From Branchiostoma floridae (lineage: Eukaryota; Chordata; Leptocardii; Amphioxiformes; Branchiostomatidae): a stretch of DNA of 64,000 bases. The first letter of the stretch is position 1. Every line of letters begins with the position of its first letter. The position numbers were made by a program, and so were the translations under genes. The stretch is taken from NCBI RefSeq assembly GCF_000003815.2, contig NC_049987.1:6133556-6197555 (forward strand). Direction: 5' to 3'. Shown here piece after piece: positions 24,625-36,695 of the stretch. The notes beneath the pieces are model-generated. The model did not search any database and was not told where the DNA came from. It worked only from the letters and a program-made list of their open reading frames with translations.

Positions 24625-25605
24625 GTTGTGTGATAGTTGTAAAAGGTACAATGTAAGGCAAGTTAGATGACGGTTGAACTATTGCTAATATCTAAATAGC
24701 TAGTCTACTACAAATGTATATGTATCAATATATATAACAGTAAAGACAAATCCCATACCAATACTCATAGAGCCTTATGTTGACAAGAAAATGCTTTGAC
24801 CAACTGGTCACGATACGCCTCCGTAAGACCACGTTCTCGAAGCAAATCGGGTCGGTTTTCTTGTAAATGACCAGATGTTTGGTAAAAACTTTACCCTTTG
24901 CGCTAGAATCCACCTTTGAATAAGATAAACGGCATATAGTAATGCGATATATAATGTATGGTCACGAGGGTGTACCGAGCCAGAATTAACTCCGAAAGAA
25001 CGAACAAAGTTCCTCCGAACACTTCGGCATGCATACTGCCTGTTCAATGCGTATACGGTATGAGGCGGTCGTTTGACATTGCATGATTGATGTTTTTAGA
25101 TTTGTCAATTAATTTTGTTTGATATCAAAAGTGTGCTAAGCAAGTACAATATGTACAGTATTCCAACCCTTCAGAGGCCTAGCTGACATGTGCAGAGATA
25201 TTTACCAGATGTTGCTATACGTCTTGAAATACGGCAACTGCCTGTCTGATGCGTAAGACTGTGGTTTACCCTGATTTGACTTTCCACCGGTTGTGATAAC
25301 AACGCGTTGATTTTCATTTAGTGTGCTTCAAGTACTGTTTGTTGGATTTTGGTAATTATTATGCAATGTGCCTGTGATGTTGATGTTGTAATCTCCATCC
25401 TCCCCAGCCAAATGTGATCACAGGTTTTGTCCCTTTCGCCCAAATTAAGAAAAAAAAGAACGATCAGTTTATCACGTATTGTCAACATATATTCTTAAAC
25501 GCTATAACATATTCACTTGTCTTGTCACGCGAGCAAAATAATTTGATACGTTGAAGGCTATTCGTTATAGAATAAATATAGTTCAGGAAGATATAACCTA
25601 AAATC
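24625..25605. other. Non-coding stretch between two TTAA elements
   Basis: AT-rich, with no recognised exon, RNA gene or array. Confidence 0.3.
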
Positions 25606-25612
25606 GCCTTAA

Positions 25613-26158
25613 AGGTCTACTACGCAGTTTTTTGCGCTCAAATTTGAAATATTCTAGAACTAAGAAATCTCAGATTTACTACTACTTTTTGACACTTTTT
25701 GACACTTTTGTGTCATTATTTCACATTTGCAACGTAGAGAATTAGCCTACAAACATTTCGTCCTACGCGCGCTGTAACTTGTTGACCCCCTAGTTAGGCA
25801 CTGGTGAGAATTCAAAGAAGAATTAATCATCAACGGTTATTGGTCGGGAATCTCCGGTGAGTTCCGGGTGCGGTGAAAGGTCATGGTAAACCACGTGACC
25901 AATCTCCGGGTAGGCTCGGGCAGACTCGGGACTACTCGGATTTCGTCGGTGAAGAAACAAAATGGCTGAAACCCAGCGCGGGCATGCAGATTCCCAGGTT
26001 TTCAAACGCGCTCGCACGGGGAAAACATCGACTCCTGACATGCCTTGAATAGTGTTCCATAACGTGGTAGGCTTGATTCAAGTAACTATGTAAAGAAATG
26101 GCCGGAAAATGGATTTTTTGTTTTCAGTTTGAAGCGCAAATAATTGCGTAGTAGACCT
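25613..26158. mobile_element. TTAA-flanked MITE (546 bp), different family
   Basis: Left end aggtctactacgca, right end tgcgtagtagacct: perfect 14-bp inverted repeats, with further pairing inward (tttgcgct..aaa / ttt..agcgcaaa). TTAA lies outside both ends (25609-25612, 26159-26162). The interior holds a GC-rich block (25840-26000) open on the minus strand but without recognised similarity. Confidence 0.85.
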
Positions 26159-26269
26159 TTAAAGGTGTAGAAATCAGAAGGTCAAATGTATTTTAGAATG
26201 GGTACATTTTTTTAGAACAAACGATAGATAAAGTTACAGAGATCCTTGTGCTTTCGTCGTGCAAGTTAG

Positions 26270-27500
26270 GGATTCTATATGCTGTTTTCAAAGCAGCACC
26301 AACAATGTCCACGTATGTCTGATGATGATGAAGATGGGAACATCTGGACCGTTAAGCAACAGCCTGATTTAAACTCTTTTTATTTCCGTGTGTTTGAATG
26401 TTTTATTTGGAGAAGGGTTACAAAAGACCTCGTACTTTTGATGCACCAGATTAAGTTTCCAAAGAAGCATCAACAATGCCCTTCTTTGTATGATGATGAT
26501 GATGATGATGATAATGATAAAAAGGTGCCCTGGTAAACAACACGGTCCTGCCTGATTTACACCCTTTTTACTTCTGTGTGATTTAATGTTTTGATTTGTA
26601 GAAGGCTTGCAAAAGACCTCATACTTATGTCTTACCAGTAAAGTTTTTAAAGACGCACCAACAATGCCCTTGTTTATATGATGATGATGATGATGATGAT
26701 GAAATGTACCCTGGTAAACAACATGGTCCTGCCTGATTTACACCCTTTTTACTTCTATGTGATTTAATGTTTTGATTTGTACAAGGCTTGCAAAAGACCT
26801 CATACTTATGTCTTACCAGCAAAGTTTTCAAAGAAGCACCAACAATGCCCTTGTGTGTATGTGATGATGATGATTATGATTATAGGCAGCTAAGTAAGCA
26901 ACACGGCTAGATTATTCCTTCTGTGTGTTTTAATTTGTAGAAGGCTGACAAAACACTTCACACTTTTGTCGTCCCAGTAAAGTTTTCAAAGAAGCACCAA
27001 CAATTCCCATGTTTGTATGGTGATGATGATAATAAAAAGGCACCTTGGTGAACAACATGGACCTGCCTGATTGAAACCCTTCTGTGTGTTTCAATGTTTT
27101 GATTTGTAGAAGGCTTGCGAAAGACCTCATACTTTTGTTGCACCAGATTAAGTTTCCAAAGAAGCACCAACAATGCCCATGTTTGTATGATGACGATAAA
27201 AGGGTACTTTGGTAAACAACACGGTCCTGCCTGATTTAAACCCTTTTTACTGTGTGTTTGAATGTTTTGATTTGTAGAAGTCTCATACTTTTGTCTTCCC
27301 GCTGAAGTTTTCAAAGAAGCACCAACAATGCCCATGTTTGTATGATGACGATGATGATGATGATTTAAACCCTTTTTACTTCTTTGTGTTTTAATGTTTC
27401 GATTTGTAGAAGGCTTACGAAATACCTCGTACTCTTGTCGTGCCAGTTAAGTTTTTTTAAGAAGCACCAGCAATTCCCTTGTGTGTATGTGATGATGATA
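26270..27500. repeat. Satellite-like tandem array, ~145-190 bp unit with (GAT)n core
   Basis: Eight copies share aaagaagcaccaacaatgcc, a (gat)n microsatellite, ggtaaacaacacggtcctgc, cctgatttaaaccctttt and tgttttgatttgtagaaggc. The caccaacaatg core occurs at about 26297, 26468, 26656, 26837, 26994, 27174, 27319 and 27466. Unit length varies with the gat run. Minus-strand ORFs in this region are repeat translations. Confidence 0.9.
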
Positions 27501-27504
27501 TAAA

Positions 27505-29590
27505 ATAGATCCATCTCTCAGGTTGAGCAACAGTCTGTCCGCTGGCCTGGCGTGATGGTCGCCTGATATCGACATGTACCTCTGCCGCACAAATTGGATT
27601 GTGCGCGCTGGAGATGTACAATAACAAGAATGATCCACAGATAGACCGGCCACGCCGTCCTCCATATCTCCCCAACTCCGCACCACATTCTGGTCCCCAT
27701 CCGTCATCAGTCTGTGGGACCTGGTGCCCGGGACATCCGGGGTGCCTGCGTGGCGCGAAAAAAACTCCTGCCTCAACTTAATGAAAAGATGGCGGGCCGG
27801 CTGCAGCAAGCACGTTCAGAACGGAAATTTCATCTTCAGGGCCGCTCAATAGGTCTTGCATCCTATCGATTGAGCGCGCATGTAGTTAGGTTGGCTGCCC
27901 CGCGTAACCAGGGGATCTATAGAGTATAAAATACCCCCAAAATGACAATAATAAAACTCACGCTCACACACATACAAACACACACACACACAATGGCAGT
28001 CCCTGTCACGGCTAGGCACACGTCAGGCACTGGAGTTAATGCGGGGAAGGGAGTCATTCTTTAACTATTCAACACAGGGAAATATGTAACAACGGGCTAA
28101 AGCACTCTCACTGATGCCGCCCGGCTTGGTACAATAACCTGTGAATTTTGCTCATGCCTGCAAACAGGTATTAGGTAAACACTTTCCTATCGATCTCGTC
28201 TGCGTGACAATTATATGGCAATTTCTTCTTCTCTCTCATTTTCTCCCAGACCTTTCGCGATGGTCTTGAATAATTTCCAATGCTGTCAACAGTAGGCAGT
28301 GGGAAGAATCAACCGGTAGATATCTCAGCTCAGCCCTGGGAACATATCGCTGGAAACTCGCTGCGTGCCAGCTCAGACCTTGTGCAAATTTACCAGCAAA
28401 CCGCCTTAACGCGCAGCCATACAACATCTTCTACATAACAGGTAATACCAACAGCATATTCATCCCTCATTACCTCTCGAGTCGAACGATTGCGGTTCAT
28501 TCCCCTGTAATTTTCACATATTCTCCGTGAACGCTGAAGCTAGCCAGCCATTACTGCTAGATACGTTCGCTAAATCAACACATAAGAAGGCAAGAAACCT
28601 TCCCACAGTAACTTACCTTTCCGCCATGATGTCCTGGAAACAGGTGCAAAAATGCGCGGCTGTAAAAAAAGGCAGGGGGACCCCGACTGGTGAATATTCC
28701 CTCACGGTGCGCTCTGTCTCCGTGTTCCGGCCGTTCTCTCGACTCGGGCGGTCCCAGATCGGGGGGAAAGCTCGGCGCTGACAAGCTAGGATCCTACAGG
28801 AAGGTACCTGTGGGCTGAAGAAGGCCAGAATCCTGGCCAGGAAGCAGGCGCGTTCGGTGCTGGCTCGGTGAGGCCCTCTGCACGGCGGTGCACCCCAACA
28901 TAAATCACTTCACGCGAGGCACATAGCTTTGCGCGGGACCACCTCAATCTTTAAAGAGCTATTTCACTATTGATAACACAACAAGGCGTTTTCTAATGGA
29001 GAACGCACGGTGAAAGCCAAATGGGCCTTTCAAATTATCGCAGCTCGCCGCTACTGTGGCGGGTCTTGCCCAAGATGGTGGCTCGCCGTGCGTTTTATAT
29101 ATTCTTCACGTTCGGCAAGTTTTGGCAATGGTCGCGCCAGCGGGGGCTCGGGGCTCCCTCTGTACGCACTTGACACCCGTTCACACAACCATCCCCGATC
29201 AACTCGGCTTCATATATTATGGAAGCAAAGAGGGAAAGGAATGTTTCACCGTTCAATTGGCATCTGAGCGTTCATACCCGTATCGTAGATCTCTTAATGA
29301 AAGAAATGAGTATATTAAATGACTGCATAACTATTTCTTATAACAATTCCCGATACGCGAGACAATCTAACACCATGGAACACATCGGTATTGTGCAAAT
29401 CAGACTGTTTCATCGGTGGCAAAAAAAAGCTTTTATTATTTCCTTCCATAGCAGTCGATATTCTCTATGCTTAGGAAGTGAAACGATGATAGGAAGAACT
29501 AAGGATTGGAAGACTTTGGTCATTATAAAAATCCGACCCGGGTCAGTACAGTCAGGCCCCCTCTTTACCAGACAGCGACCAAACTCCTGA
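27505..29590. other. Mixed-composition non-coding stretch
   Basis: 27540-27930 and 28640-28880 are GC-rich. A (CA)n run lies at 27975-27992. Overlapping ORFs on both strands show no domain. The possible minus-strand 5' exon at 28617-28659 is annotated separately. Confidence 0.3.
28617..28659 (-). other. Candidate small 5' exon (UTR plus start codon), minus strand
   Basis: On the minus strand a pyrimidine-rich acceptor (tttttttacag) precedes a 43-nt segment followed by a strong donor (AAAG|gtaagt). It carries a start codon context ATGGCGGAAAG, so 11 coding bases and a phase-2 end. That phase matches the glycine-receptor exon at 252-373. It gives only three residues and no signal peptide, so a direct join would not make a secreted receptor. 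It could belong to another transcript or be chance. This is inference only. Confidence 0.15.
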
Positions 29591-29598
29591 AATGATTG

Positions 29599-29890
29599 TG
29601 CGATCCTTGATTTCATAATTGGAATATGATGCAATTAATGTGCAAGAGTATGATTTCAAAAGCTAATACACAAAACGCAAATGAATTTAGTCTATATCTA
29701 GGACATTGTGCGATCTTTCAGATCTTTGTAGTTATGATTGGCGATTGCTGAGTGACTGTACAGCGACCAGAATCGGTTCTGTGGTCCTTGATTTCATAAT
29801 TTGAATATGATGCAGCGTGCAAGAGTATGATTTCAAAAAGTAATACACAAAACGAAAAAAGGCATTGTGCGAATTGTCGGATCTTTGGTC
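29599..29890. repeat. Tandem duplication, ~180-bp unit (two copies)
   Basis: Copy 1 from about 29602 and copy 2 from about 29781 share ccttgatttcataatt, gaatatgatgca, gtgcaagagtatgatttcaa and aatacacaaaacg. Confidence 0.75.
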
Positions 29891-29899
29891 GCGCTGCGG

Positions 29900-30540
29900 T
29901 TGCCGCCTATACAGCGGACAGAGAGTCACGTGAAATCTGGCGGAGCGAACACCGCAGGCTTTCCGCGCTACCTGGAGCGCAGGTGTCAGGAGTTATGTTA
30001 CACCAGGGCTTAAAATGCATCACAATTTTATCCGCGAATGAATCTCCATCCGAGCCAGAGAGCCGGGTCATTAAAGTCCGCCTGTCATTGGCGACATCAT
30101 AGTAATAACGGAGGGGGGGGGGTGGAATAACCGCGCGCTTATGCCTATATCATAGCGTGAGGGTCAGTGACGTTGACAAAAACGTCAATGAAAACAAACA
30201 AAAAAGCTACAGATAGATTTTCAATTCCCTGTTGGAATCCATTTAGGCCTCCTCAACGCTCTTGGATATCAGAATAAAACCAAGGCAAAATTATTTTATG
30301 ATATGAATCACATTCTCCTGGTACCCCAAAACTGATGCGAGCGTGCGGGGAAAACAAGAAAGTGGGGCAAAAAAGGTTGACTTCATTATTACGTTCAAGT
30401 GCTCAGGAAGGTTGAAAAGTCTAACTCCACAGAATATGGTATACCGGATAACAAATCTATATTTTCAAAAGGAGTAAGCTACGGTAAAATCAGTAGGTTT
30501 AATGATAAGAAGAAAGGCATTCTGCCCCATTAGTACCAGT
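29900..30540. other. Non-coding stretch
   Basis: A G-run near 30113-30122 interrupts otherwise unremarkable sequence. No exon was recognised. Confidence 0.3.
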
Positions 30541-30559
30541 GCAGTCTTCCTATTTTTTT

Positions 30560-30694
30560 CCAATTTACTGCCTGTATTTGCTCATTTTGCATCTTTTTGT
30601 ACTATGATATGATATGATCGCCCACTGGTTTTAGAAACCAAATGAAAGTTGATGCGCGCGTAGATGTCACCCATACAATCAAGTCCACGTGGCC
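30560..30694. mobile_element. Truncated Harbinger-like MITE (right end only)
   Basis: The segment ends gatgtcacccatacaatcaa then gtccacgtggcc at 30694, followed by TTA. This is the right terminus of the family at 21103-21640 and 62091-62578. The interior tttgctcattttg..ctttttgt is also related to the first copy. No matching left end was found within 550 bp. Confidence 0.6.
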
Positions 30695-30699
30695 TTAAA

Positions 30700-33480
30700 T
30701 AAAACGATGAGAAATAATTAATGCACAGGTGGATAATGATATCTTCCCAAACGTGTGGAAAAAATAATATTATGTTTATTGCGAGTTCTTGTCCGAGGGT
30801 TAATTGCAGGTACAAACAACATGTATAATAAGGAAAATACAAAGGTGCTAGGAACTACATTCTATGACTATACTGGTTTTGATGGGTTTGACTTCTTCTT
30901 TTTAGGCAGTGGAAGATGAATTTACCCACTTCTTTTATAATGTGTGGGTTCTTTGATTTTAATAATGGGATTGATTTCTCATTGTCAGGGATAGTTAGAA
31001 AGTAAGCGTGCATTTTGGATACACTCATAAATAGTTGGTTTCTTATATCATCATATAAGTCCCCGGCAGTGTGATCAGGTGCCGGTAGTGATGTATTACT
31101 CTCCCGCTTTTAATTTAACAATCTCATCGCTGCAGCGCGAGCAAAATTGACCCCATCATTAATTAATAAAACCTCATAACATGCTTGATATTGCCATTGA
31201 TTCTGACTTTGAAGACAAACAAATCTAAGGTCTGACGTGTAACGCGTAATGTTCAGTGCGCATAAAACGGCATAGATGGTCATGCGCATAACTCGTCACG
31301 GCTGGCAATGTACAAAACGTGTCATGGCGCAAGCGCGTGCGCATGTGTGTTCTCTCTTTTGCCATGTGTGAATGTGTGTTTGCCTGTGAGTGTGTCTGTG
31401 TAGGTGCATGTGCGTGTGTGTGTGTATGCATGTACGTATGTGGTGGGGGGATGCATGTGCGTTGTATTTGTAAATGTGTGTATAAACAAATTCTTGTGTG
31501 TCTAGCGTCTTAGAAGCAAAGTAGCAACTCCCGAGCGTCCTCGCGGCATCTTGCGGTCATTAACACATTATACATTGAATGATATGCATACTTACATTTG
31601 TATTACGTTTGATTCGTTCTACATTGAATAAGATTGTACATTGTACAGATTTACATACTGCGCTAAACAGTTCTAACGTTTTTTTAGTTTAGAGAGGATG
31701 GAAATGTTCTGACATTTTCTGTAAATACTTAGTTATAAGGTTGTTGCTGAGGGCGAAATCAAATGACAAAATTGTTGTAGCCGATATGCAGTTCTGAACG
31801 CACGCTAGGGGTCGCTGTTATTGCACGTCGCACGCTGCAGTCGCAGGTCATACCACCAGTGTTGAATTGCCGAGTCCCGCTCCGTTGCGACTCTTCTCAT
31901 ATTCCTGAACGCGTTTTTATCGGCGCGGCATGTGGAGACTAACGGCGGGCAAGTTTACCACGTCATATACTCAGATCAATCTTTCTGGAGATTGCCTCCT
32001 GGCCATCAAGGCCGCAGTATTTTTCAAGCACAAAATTAAGGCCCTAAATTCCCAGTTATATCGATATTGGTTGTCGAGTCGGCTGTTCGCAGGCGGGGCG
32101 CGAGATGGAATACGCCGGTTTCCAGGGCAACGACCCGTACAAAATTTACCGTCCACCCGAGCCCCGGTTAATGCTGAAGAACCTCCGCTCTTCGCCCTTC
32201 CGTCAGGGGCATTTCAGTTTCTACAAGGACCTTTCGCTTTCCGCGGGGCACCTGCCACTTTCTACTGGCGCAATCTGCTAGGTGGCCTTGAAGTTGAAGT
32301 TATGCGAGCACACTCAAGTCAACGCGTTATCAGCTATGCATGACGCCCATATACCACCCAGGTGTAGGTACCCCCCCCCCCCCATGTTGAATGCCGCGCG
32401 CGTTCCATCGACTGAGTATGTTTGCACCCACGTGACTCTGACGTCAGTATTGTCCGCCATATTGGATAGTTAGGCCTGAAGGTTGCCAGGTAAATGTTGA
32501 TTTGTACGCGTAAGCACTCTTACGTGATTGGGACTAATTGTAAGTCATGAATGATTAGATTTAAAAAAAAAATAGGTCTAGTTTAATCAGACAACATCTT
32601 GTAAATCGTGCCGTTGTGCAAGATTCAACTTTACTTGATTGGAAATCACAATTTTACCACTGAATTAGAAACAATGTAAAATGATTAAAACACCTATGCT
32701 ACTCGGTGCAGTATAAACGGGATGTCATCGAATAGTAGGGCAGACAAGATTTAAATAGGCAAGTTATTAGTACATTTACAAAATGCAGGGCGAAATCCAT
32801 ACTGGTTGGGTCAAGTACGGGATGCTACCGGTACGAGTATCAGTTACTTCTGACTTTGGGGCAGTTCAGTTGACGATTGTTCCGAGTCACTCTGTTGTAG
32901 CTTCTAAGAGGCTCCACAGGTCGCTGGAAAAATAGTACAAACTGGCCAAATGAGACAGAAAACAGTTTGCGACCTGAGGCCGGCGAACACTCCTAGGCCA
33001 ATTAACTACTAGGCCTTTATTCCTAACTTGGCCAAAGTCCCCTTATTCGGTCAGGCGGGCGGCTGGTAGTACTAACTCTGCTGGGTGGTGGTAGCCAGTC
33101 CTTTGATCAGGGATCGGGGGAAATTTAAAAGGCACAATTGCTGGCGTCTGGTGGCGAGGGTTGAGAGTCCAGACTTTAGTATTCCGGTGCGCCCATACCC
33201 TGACATCTGCGTGACCCCGACAGGTACGCGCTCATGACCCCTCCGCGCCCGCCCGGCCTTATATCAACCCCATCGGACGCTGACAAATTCACCGCGCTCC
33301 GATTGAGTTCCACTCCACGTATGAACAAGCTGATTGAATCTGTGTGCTTCGTCGGCTGTACACTTTCAATTTCAGCGGGAGAGATCTTATATCTGGGCGG
33401 AGGGATATCGATGGCCGGGAGGTGAGAAGGTTGCGGCCGGATGAGACTGGTAGAAATCAGGCAGGTGCAACATTAGAGAG
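30700..33480. other. Non-coding stretch with TG-rich and C-run segments
   Basis: 31330-31500 is a degenerate (TG)n tract, the source of the Cys/Val-rich and His/Thr-rich ORFs there. A 13-C run lies at 32371-32383. 32890-33080 has a fragment related to the foldback at 39496-39686. No gene is supported. Confidence 0.4.
32905..32995 (+). mobile_element. Fragment related to the foldback MITE at 39496
   Basis: The block caggtcgctggaaaaatagt then aaactggccaaatgagacag matches caggtcgctgtagaaatagt then aaattggccaaatagacag of the intact element. The matching right half is badly decayed (tggccaaagtcc near 33030). Confidence 0.55.
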
Positions 33481-33527
33481 TGGGGGCGGGGGGTTCTAAC
33501 GACCTGTTAGATGTCACCATCCACAGG

Positions 33528-33551
33528 CACAAACAAACACACACACACACA

Positions 33552-33594
<43 letters not shown>

Positions 33595-33609
33595 ACTGAC
33601 ACACACACA

Positions 33610-33640
<31 letters not shown>

Positions 33641-33672
33641 GCTGCCTCTTTGTCTCCCTCTCTCACACACGC

Positions 33673-33707
<35 letters not shown>

Positions 33708-33756
33708 CACTGTCTCTCTGTCTCCCTCTCTCACACATTGTCTCTTTGCCTCACTA

Positions 33757-33827
<71 letters not shown>

Positions 33828-33840
33828 GTCACTCTGTCTC
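33528..33840. repeat. Compound (CA)n / (TC)n microsatellite
   Basis: An interrupted (CA)n tract to about 33712 is followed by a (TC)n tract. All ORFs on both strands here are simple-sequence translations. Confidence 0.95.
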
Positions 33841-34144
33841 TTCATTTCATCTCTTGCTGTCCGTACTAAAGCCTTCTTCCGGTTCGAATGAACAATGGCT
33901 TAGTACTTAGTTCTTGATACGTCATCAAGTGGTAAAAGTTTATGTCGTGTCACTATATTGGGCATGATGTTTCTCTTTTATTTCCCTCTTCTTCGTTTGT
34001 GCCTCTATCGATCTGTCTATTCTCCAGGAGACCCCGTGACGTCATAGGGGACTGATTTACGGCGGTAAAAGCGAAACCTGGCGCGTTGTCGCTGCCGTGT
34101 CGTTAGGACCCGCTGTGTCGCTATCTGCGTTATCACAGCCGCAC

Positions 34145-34146
<2 letters not shown>

Positions 34147-34178
<32 letters not shown>
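34147..34178. repeat. (CA)16 microsatellite
   Basis: Sixteen uninterrupted CA units. Confidence 0.95.
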
Positions 34179-34181
<3 letters not shown>

Positions 34182-34630
34182 GTACGTCTGACGAGACGGG
34201 CGAGATGGTTGGATAGAAGGTAGTAATTCAAGGCGACTTTACGACAGAGGAGAGAAACTTCCTTTTCTTTCCTGTCGTGATTTTTTTGTAACTTATTTCA
34301 AAGATAGTTTAGATAGACTGTAGGCGTGCTATTGTTGTAACTGGGGTCCTTAAAGTGTTTGTTTTGTTTCTATAATAAAATTGCAAGTATAATTCATTGA
34401 GGATTCCAGCCTTTAAAGAACAGGACCTTTGAAAAGAGAGAATGCTTGCCATTCGCTCTGCCGCCGTCTCAATCTTTGATACTTTGCCATGTTGGGTGCT
34501 TTAACAGAGACGGCTTTCTGGAATCAGATATGACACTGTCTATGATAAACATAACACTATGAAAGGAATACAAATGTATATATGATCTACATATCAATGA
34601 CTTGTTCTCAAACAGAAGGGATATCACTAA

Positions 34631-34777
34631 GTGTGCGGTCACATAGGTCAAGCGATCTTGGTACGATTTTTATGCCATAGGGTTTTCGAGCAGAACCAAC
34701 CACCGACAAGGATCCAGAAGTAGGCTGACTGCCCCAAAAAGTGTCTAAAGGATCGCACGACCTATGTGACCTCACCC
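34631..34777. mobile_element. MITE (147 bp) with TAA target duplication
   Basis: The left end gtgtgcggtcacataggtca and right end gacctatgtgacctcaccc are inverted repeats, with gcgatc / gatcgc pairing further in. TAA lies just outside both ends (34628-34630, 34778-34780), consistent with a Harbinger-like 3-bp target. The interior is non-coding. Confidence 0.75.
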
Positions 34778-34789
34778 TAACCAAGAGTA

Positions 34790-35190
34790 GTGACCATAGC
34801 GTGTCCGAAAGAAAAACAGGTATCAAGACTTGGAGTCCTGTTTCAGTACCAAGGAAAGCCACCAGGGGGCGCATATTGTAATCGTGTCTTTATTTTGCAA
34901 ACACTAACCAGCATACAAAACATCATAAGGATCCCGAAAATAATTTCATCAGGTTGGTAGAATATGGGATATAGGAGAATTCTTTTACAAAATCAGTTAG
35001 AAGATCTGACGAAGGTGTCTGGGAGACATCGAGACGTAAGCAAAGTAGGTACATATTGGTTATGTAAATGAATTCACCTATATCGATCCATCATAAGGGT
35101 CCATCCACGGCTCTTCGATGTACGCCGTTATTACCCCCGCACATTTGGCGAAAATCGCAATCGGACGACGATTCTGCGAAAATCGCCAGA
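34790..35190. other. Non-coding stretch
   Basis: No exon or array was recognised. It leads into the reversed retroposon end. Confidence 0.3.
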
Positions 35191-35194
35191 GCCT

Positions 35195-35290
35195 CGCTTA
35201 TAATAATAACTTTATTGCACAACAACTGTACAAGGTACAAAGTATGGCTTATATGTCGACAGGGACAGTTTTCATGTGAAAAATACGCGC
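35195..35290 (-). mobile_element. Retroposon 3' end, minus orientation
   Basis: On the minus strand it reads tttgtaccttgtacagttgt then tgtgcaataaagttatta and ends in (ATT)n. The simple-repeat tail after an AATAAA-like motif fits a LINE 3' end. It shares its terminal motif with the plus-strand copy at 3120-3260. Confidence 0.5.
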
Positions 35291-35721
35291 AATCCTCTGT
35301 CGATCTTAAATATGTCCGATCTTCCATCGATACGCCCGAAGATCGTGGATAATGTGACAAGGGGGGTATAACAGAACCTTCTTGACGCAGGTAATAAGAC
35401 CCGTTCCGTGAGCCCACGTCCCCGGGTAGGACGGGCGAGAAGACGGTGTGATATATCCCCGCACCTCGTGTCGTTAAGCCTCTCCCGTGCAGGGGTTAAT
35501 ACTAATATCGCTGTTCTATGTAATTGATTTCACCCTCTTGCCTTGAGGAGAGGCAGTCGCAGTTCCCGATTAGTTGGCGAATATCTCCCGTTCGACACAG
35601 CTGGGGGCGAGAACCGCACACACCGCCTTTGCATACAAACTAGCGCGGCATCTGCGTGTGATTCACGGGGTTTGTACCCGGAGTAAGGACGAGCAACTTT
35701 AATGTTGTGTTTCCGATTTTT

Positions 35722-35860
35722 ATCTATTTACTATTTATTTATTTCTGTGTTCTTTTACCAGGGTAAGCTCCCATGAGTGACTGACACTGTTTTTCATGGA
35801 GGCCCTGGATACATAGTAACAAATAACACATACATACAATACAATATTTACATAATACAA
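35722..35860 (-). mobile_element. Retroposon 3' end with (AAAT)n-type tail, minus orientation
   Basis: The block atttatttatttctgtgttc then ttttaccagggt is shared with 55405-55500 (atttatttatttctgttttc then tttatacagggt). After the block both continue into tacaca/caacat-rich sequence. Two dispersed copies with a short tandem tail indicate a retroposon family. Confidence 0.5.
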
Positions 35861-35869
35861 CAAAAACAA

Positions 35870-36690
35870 AACAACTTTTATCCATTTATCCGATTAAGGT
35901 TCAGAAAGATTACGGTCAACAGGGTGGGATTCTTTCCATTTTCCTTTCCCTTTTTTTCAGAATTCGTTCAAGGTGGTCCAATCAATGAAATGCATGAATA
36001 TATCATACACGCACACGTTTATCTATTAACTGAAAACTGGAGGTTAGACATCCAGGTGATACGAAAACAAATAACAATTACCCAATTACAAATAGTAATT
36101 ACTCAGGCAACTCATTCCAAAATCACATCCATTCGTTTCAGTAATTGCTGTTTGGCGTTTGTCCAGCTATTATGTCAAAGCCTTCACCTCATTACGGAGT
36201 GTGAAAAAAATACAGGAAATCTGTTAAGAACCGAAAACTTTGAATTTATGCTTGTATCACTTGCCAGTAGTCAACTCCCGAAAAAGGGCAGGGTTTGACA
36301 AGTTTTTTCCACTGTGTTCCTGCGGTTAACCGGAAACACAACGTTTTCCCCCAAAGCCTAACGGTTGTGAGGAATATTCAAGACGTCGTTTGAGCCTTAA
36401 TGTGTGTCTGTAACGGTCGTCCTGCTCCCGCGGCAGTCACGACTCCCCCATCTCCACACAGGCGTTCCCGTAACGACCCAGAAGACGGCTATTGGAGAAG
36501 AGATACTTGACGTGACAAATGGCAGCTCTAGCTGCGGGCGGATATCCCTCGACTATTAATATGCCACAGACGTGTACAGAAAAGATTGTTTACTTTGCCG
36601 AGCTCTGTGAATCGTATCGATGTGAAATATGGCGTGTGACTGAAAAGACTCCCGAATATGATTCGTCTTCTGGAAGGGTTCCATCCTGGC
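35870..36690. other. Non-coding stretch
   Basis: A 173-codon ORF (35777-36298) begins inside the retroposon end and has no recognisable domain. A 66-codon ORF (36519-36719) ends inside the next tandem array. Confidence 0.3.
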
Positions 36691-36695
36691 GCGGC

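Noticed and set aside
33473-33910. Cys/Val-, His/Thr- and Ser/Leu-repeat ORFs on both strands
   Set aside because: Translations of (CA)n and (TC)n microsatellites.
35777-36298. 173-codon plus-strand ORF
   Set aside because: Begins within a retroposon 3' end; low-complexity Ile/Tyr/Asn-rich start and no family similarity.
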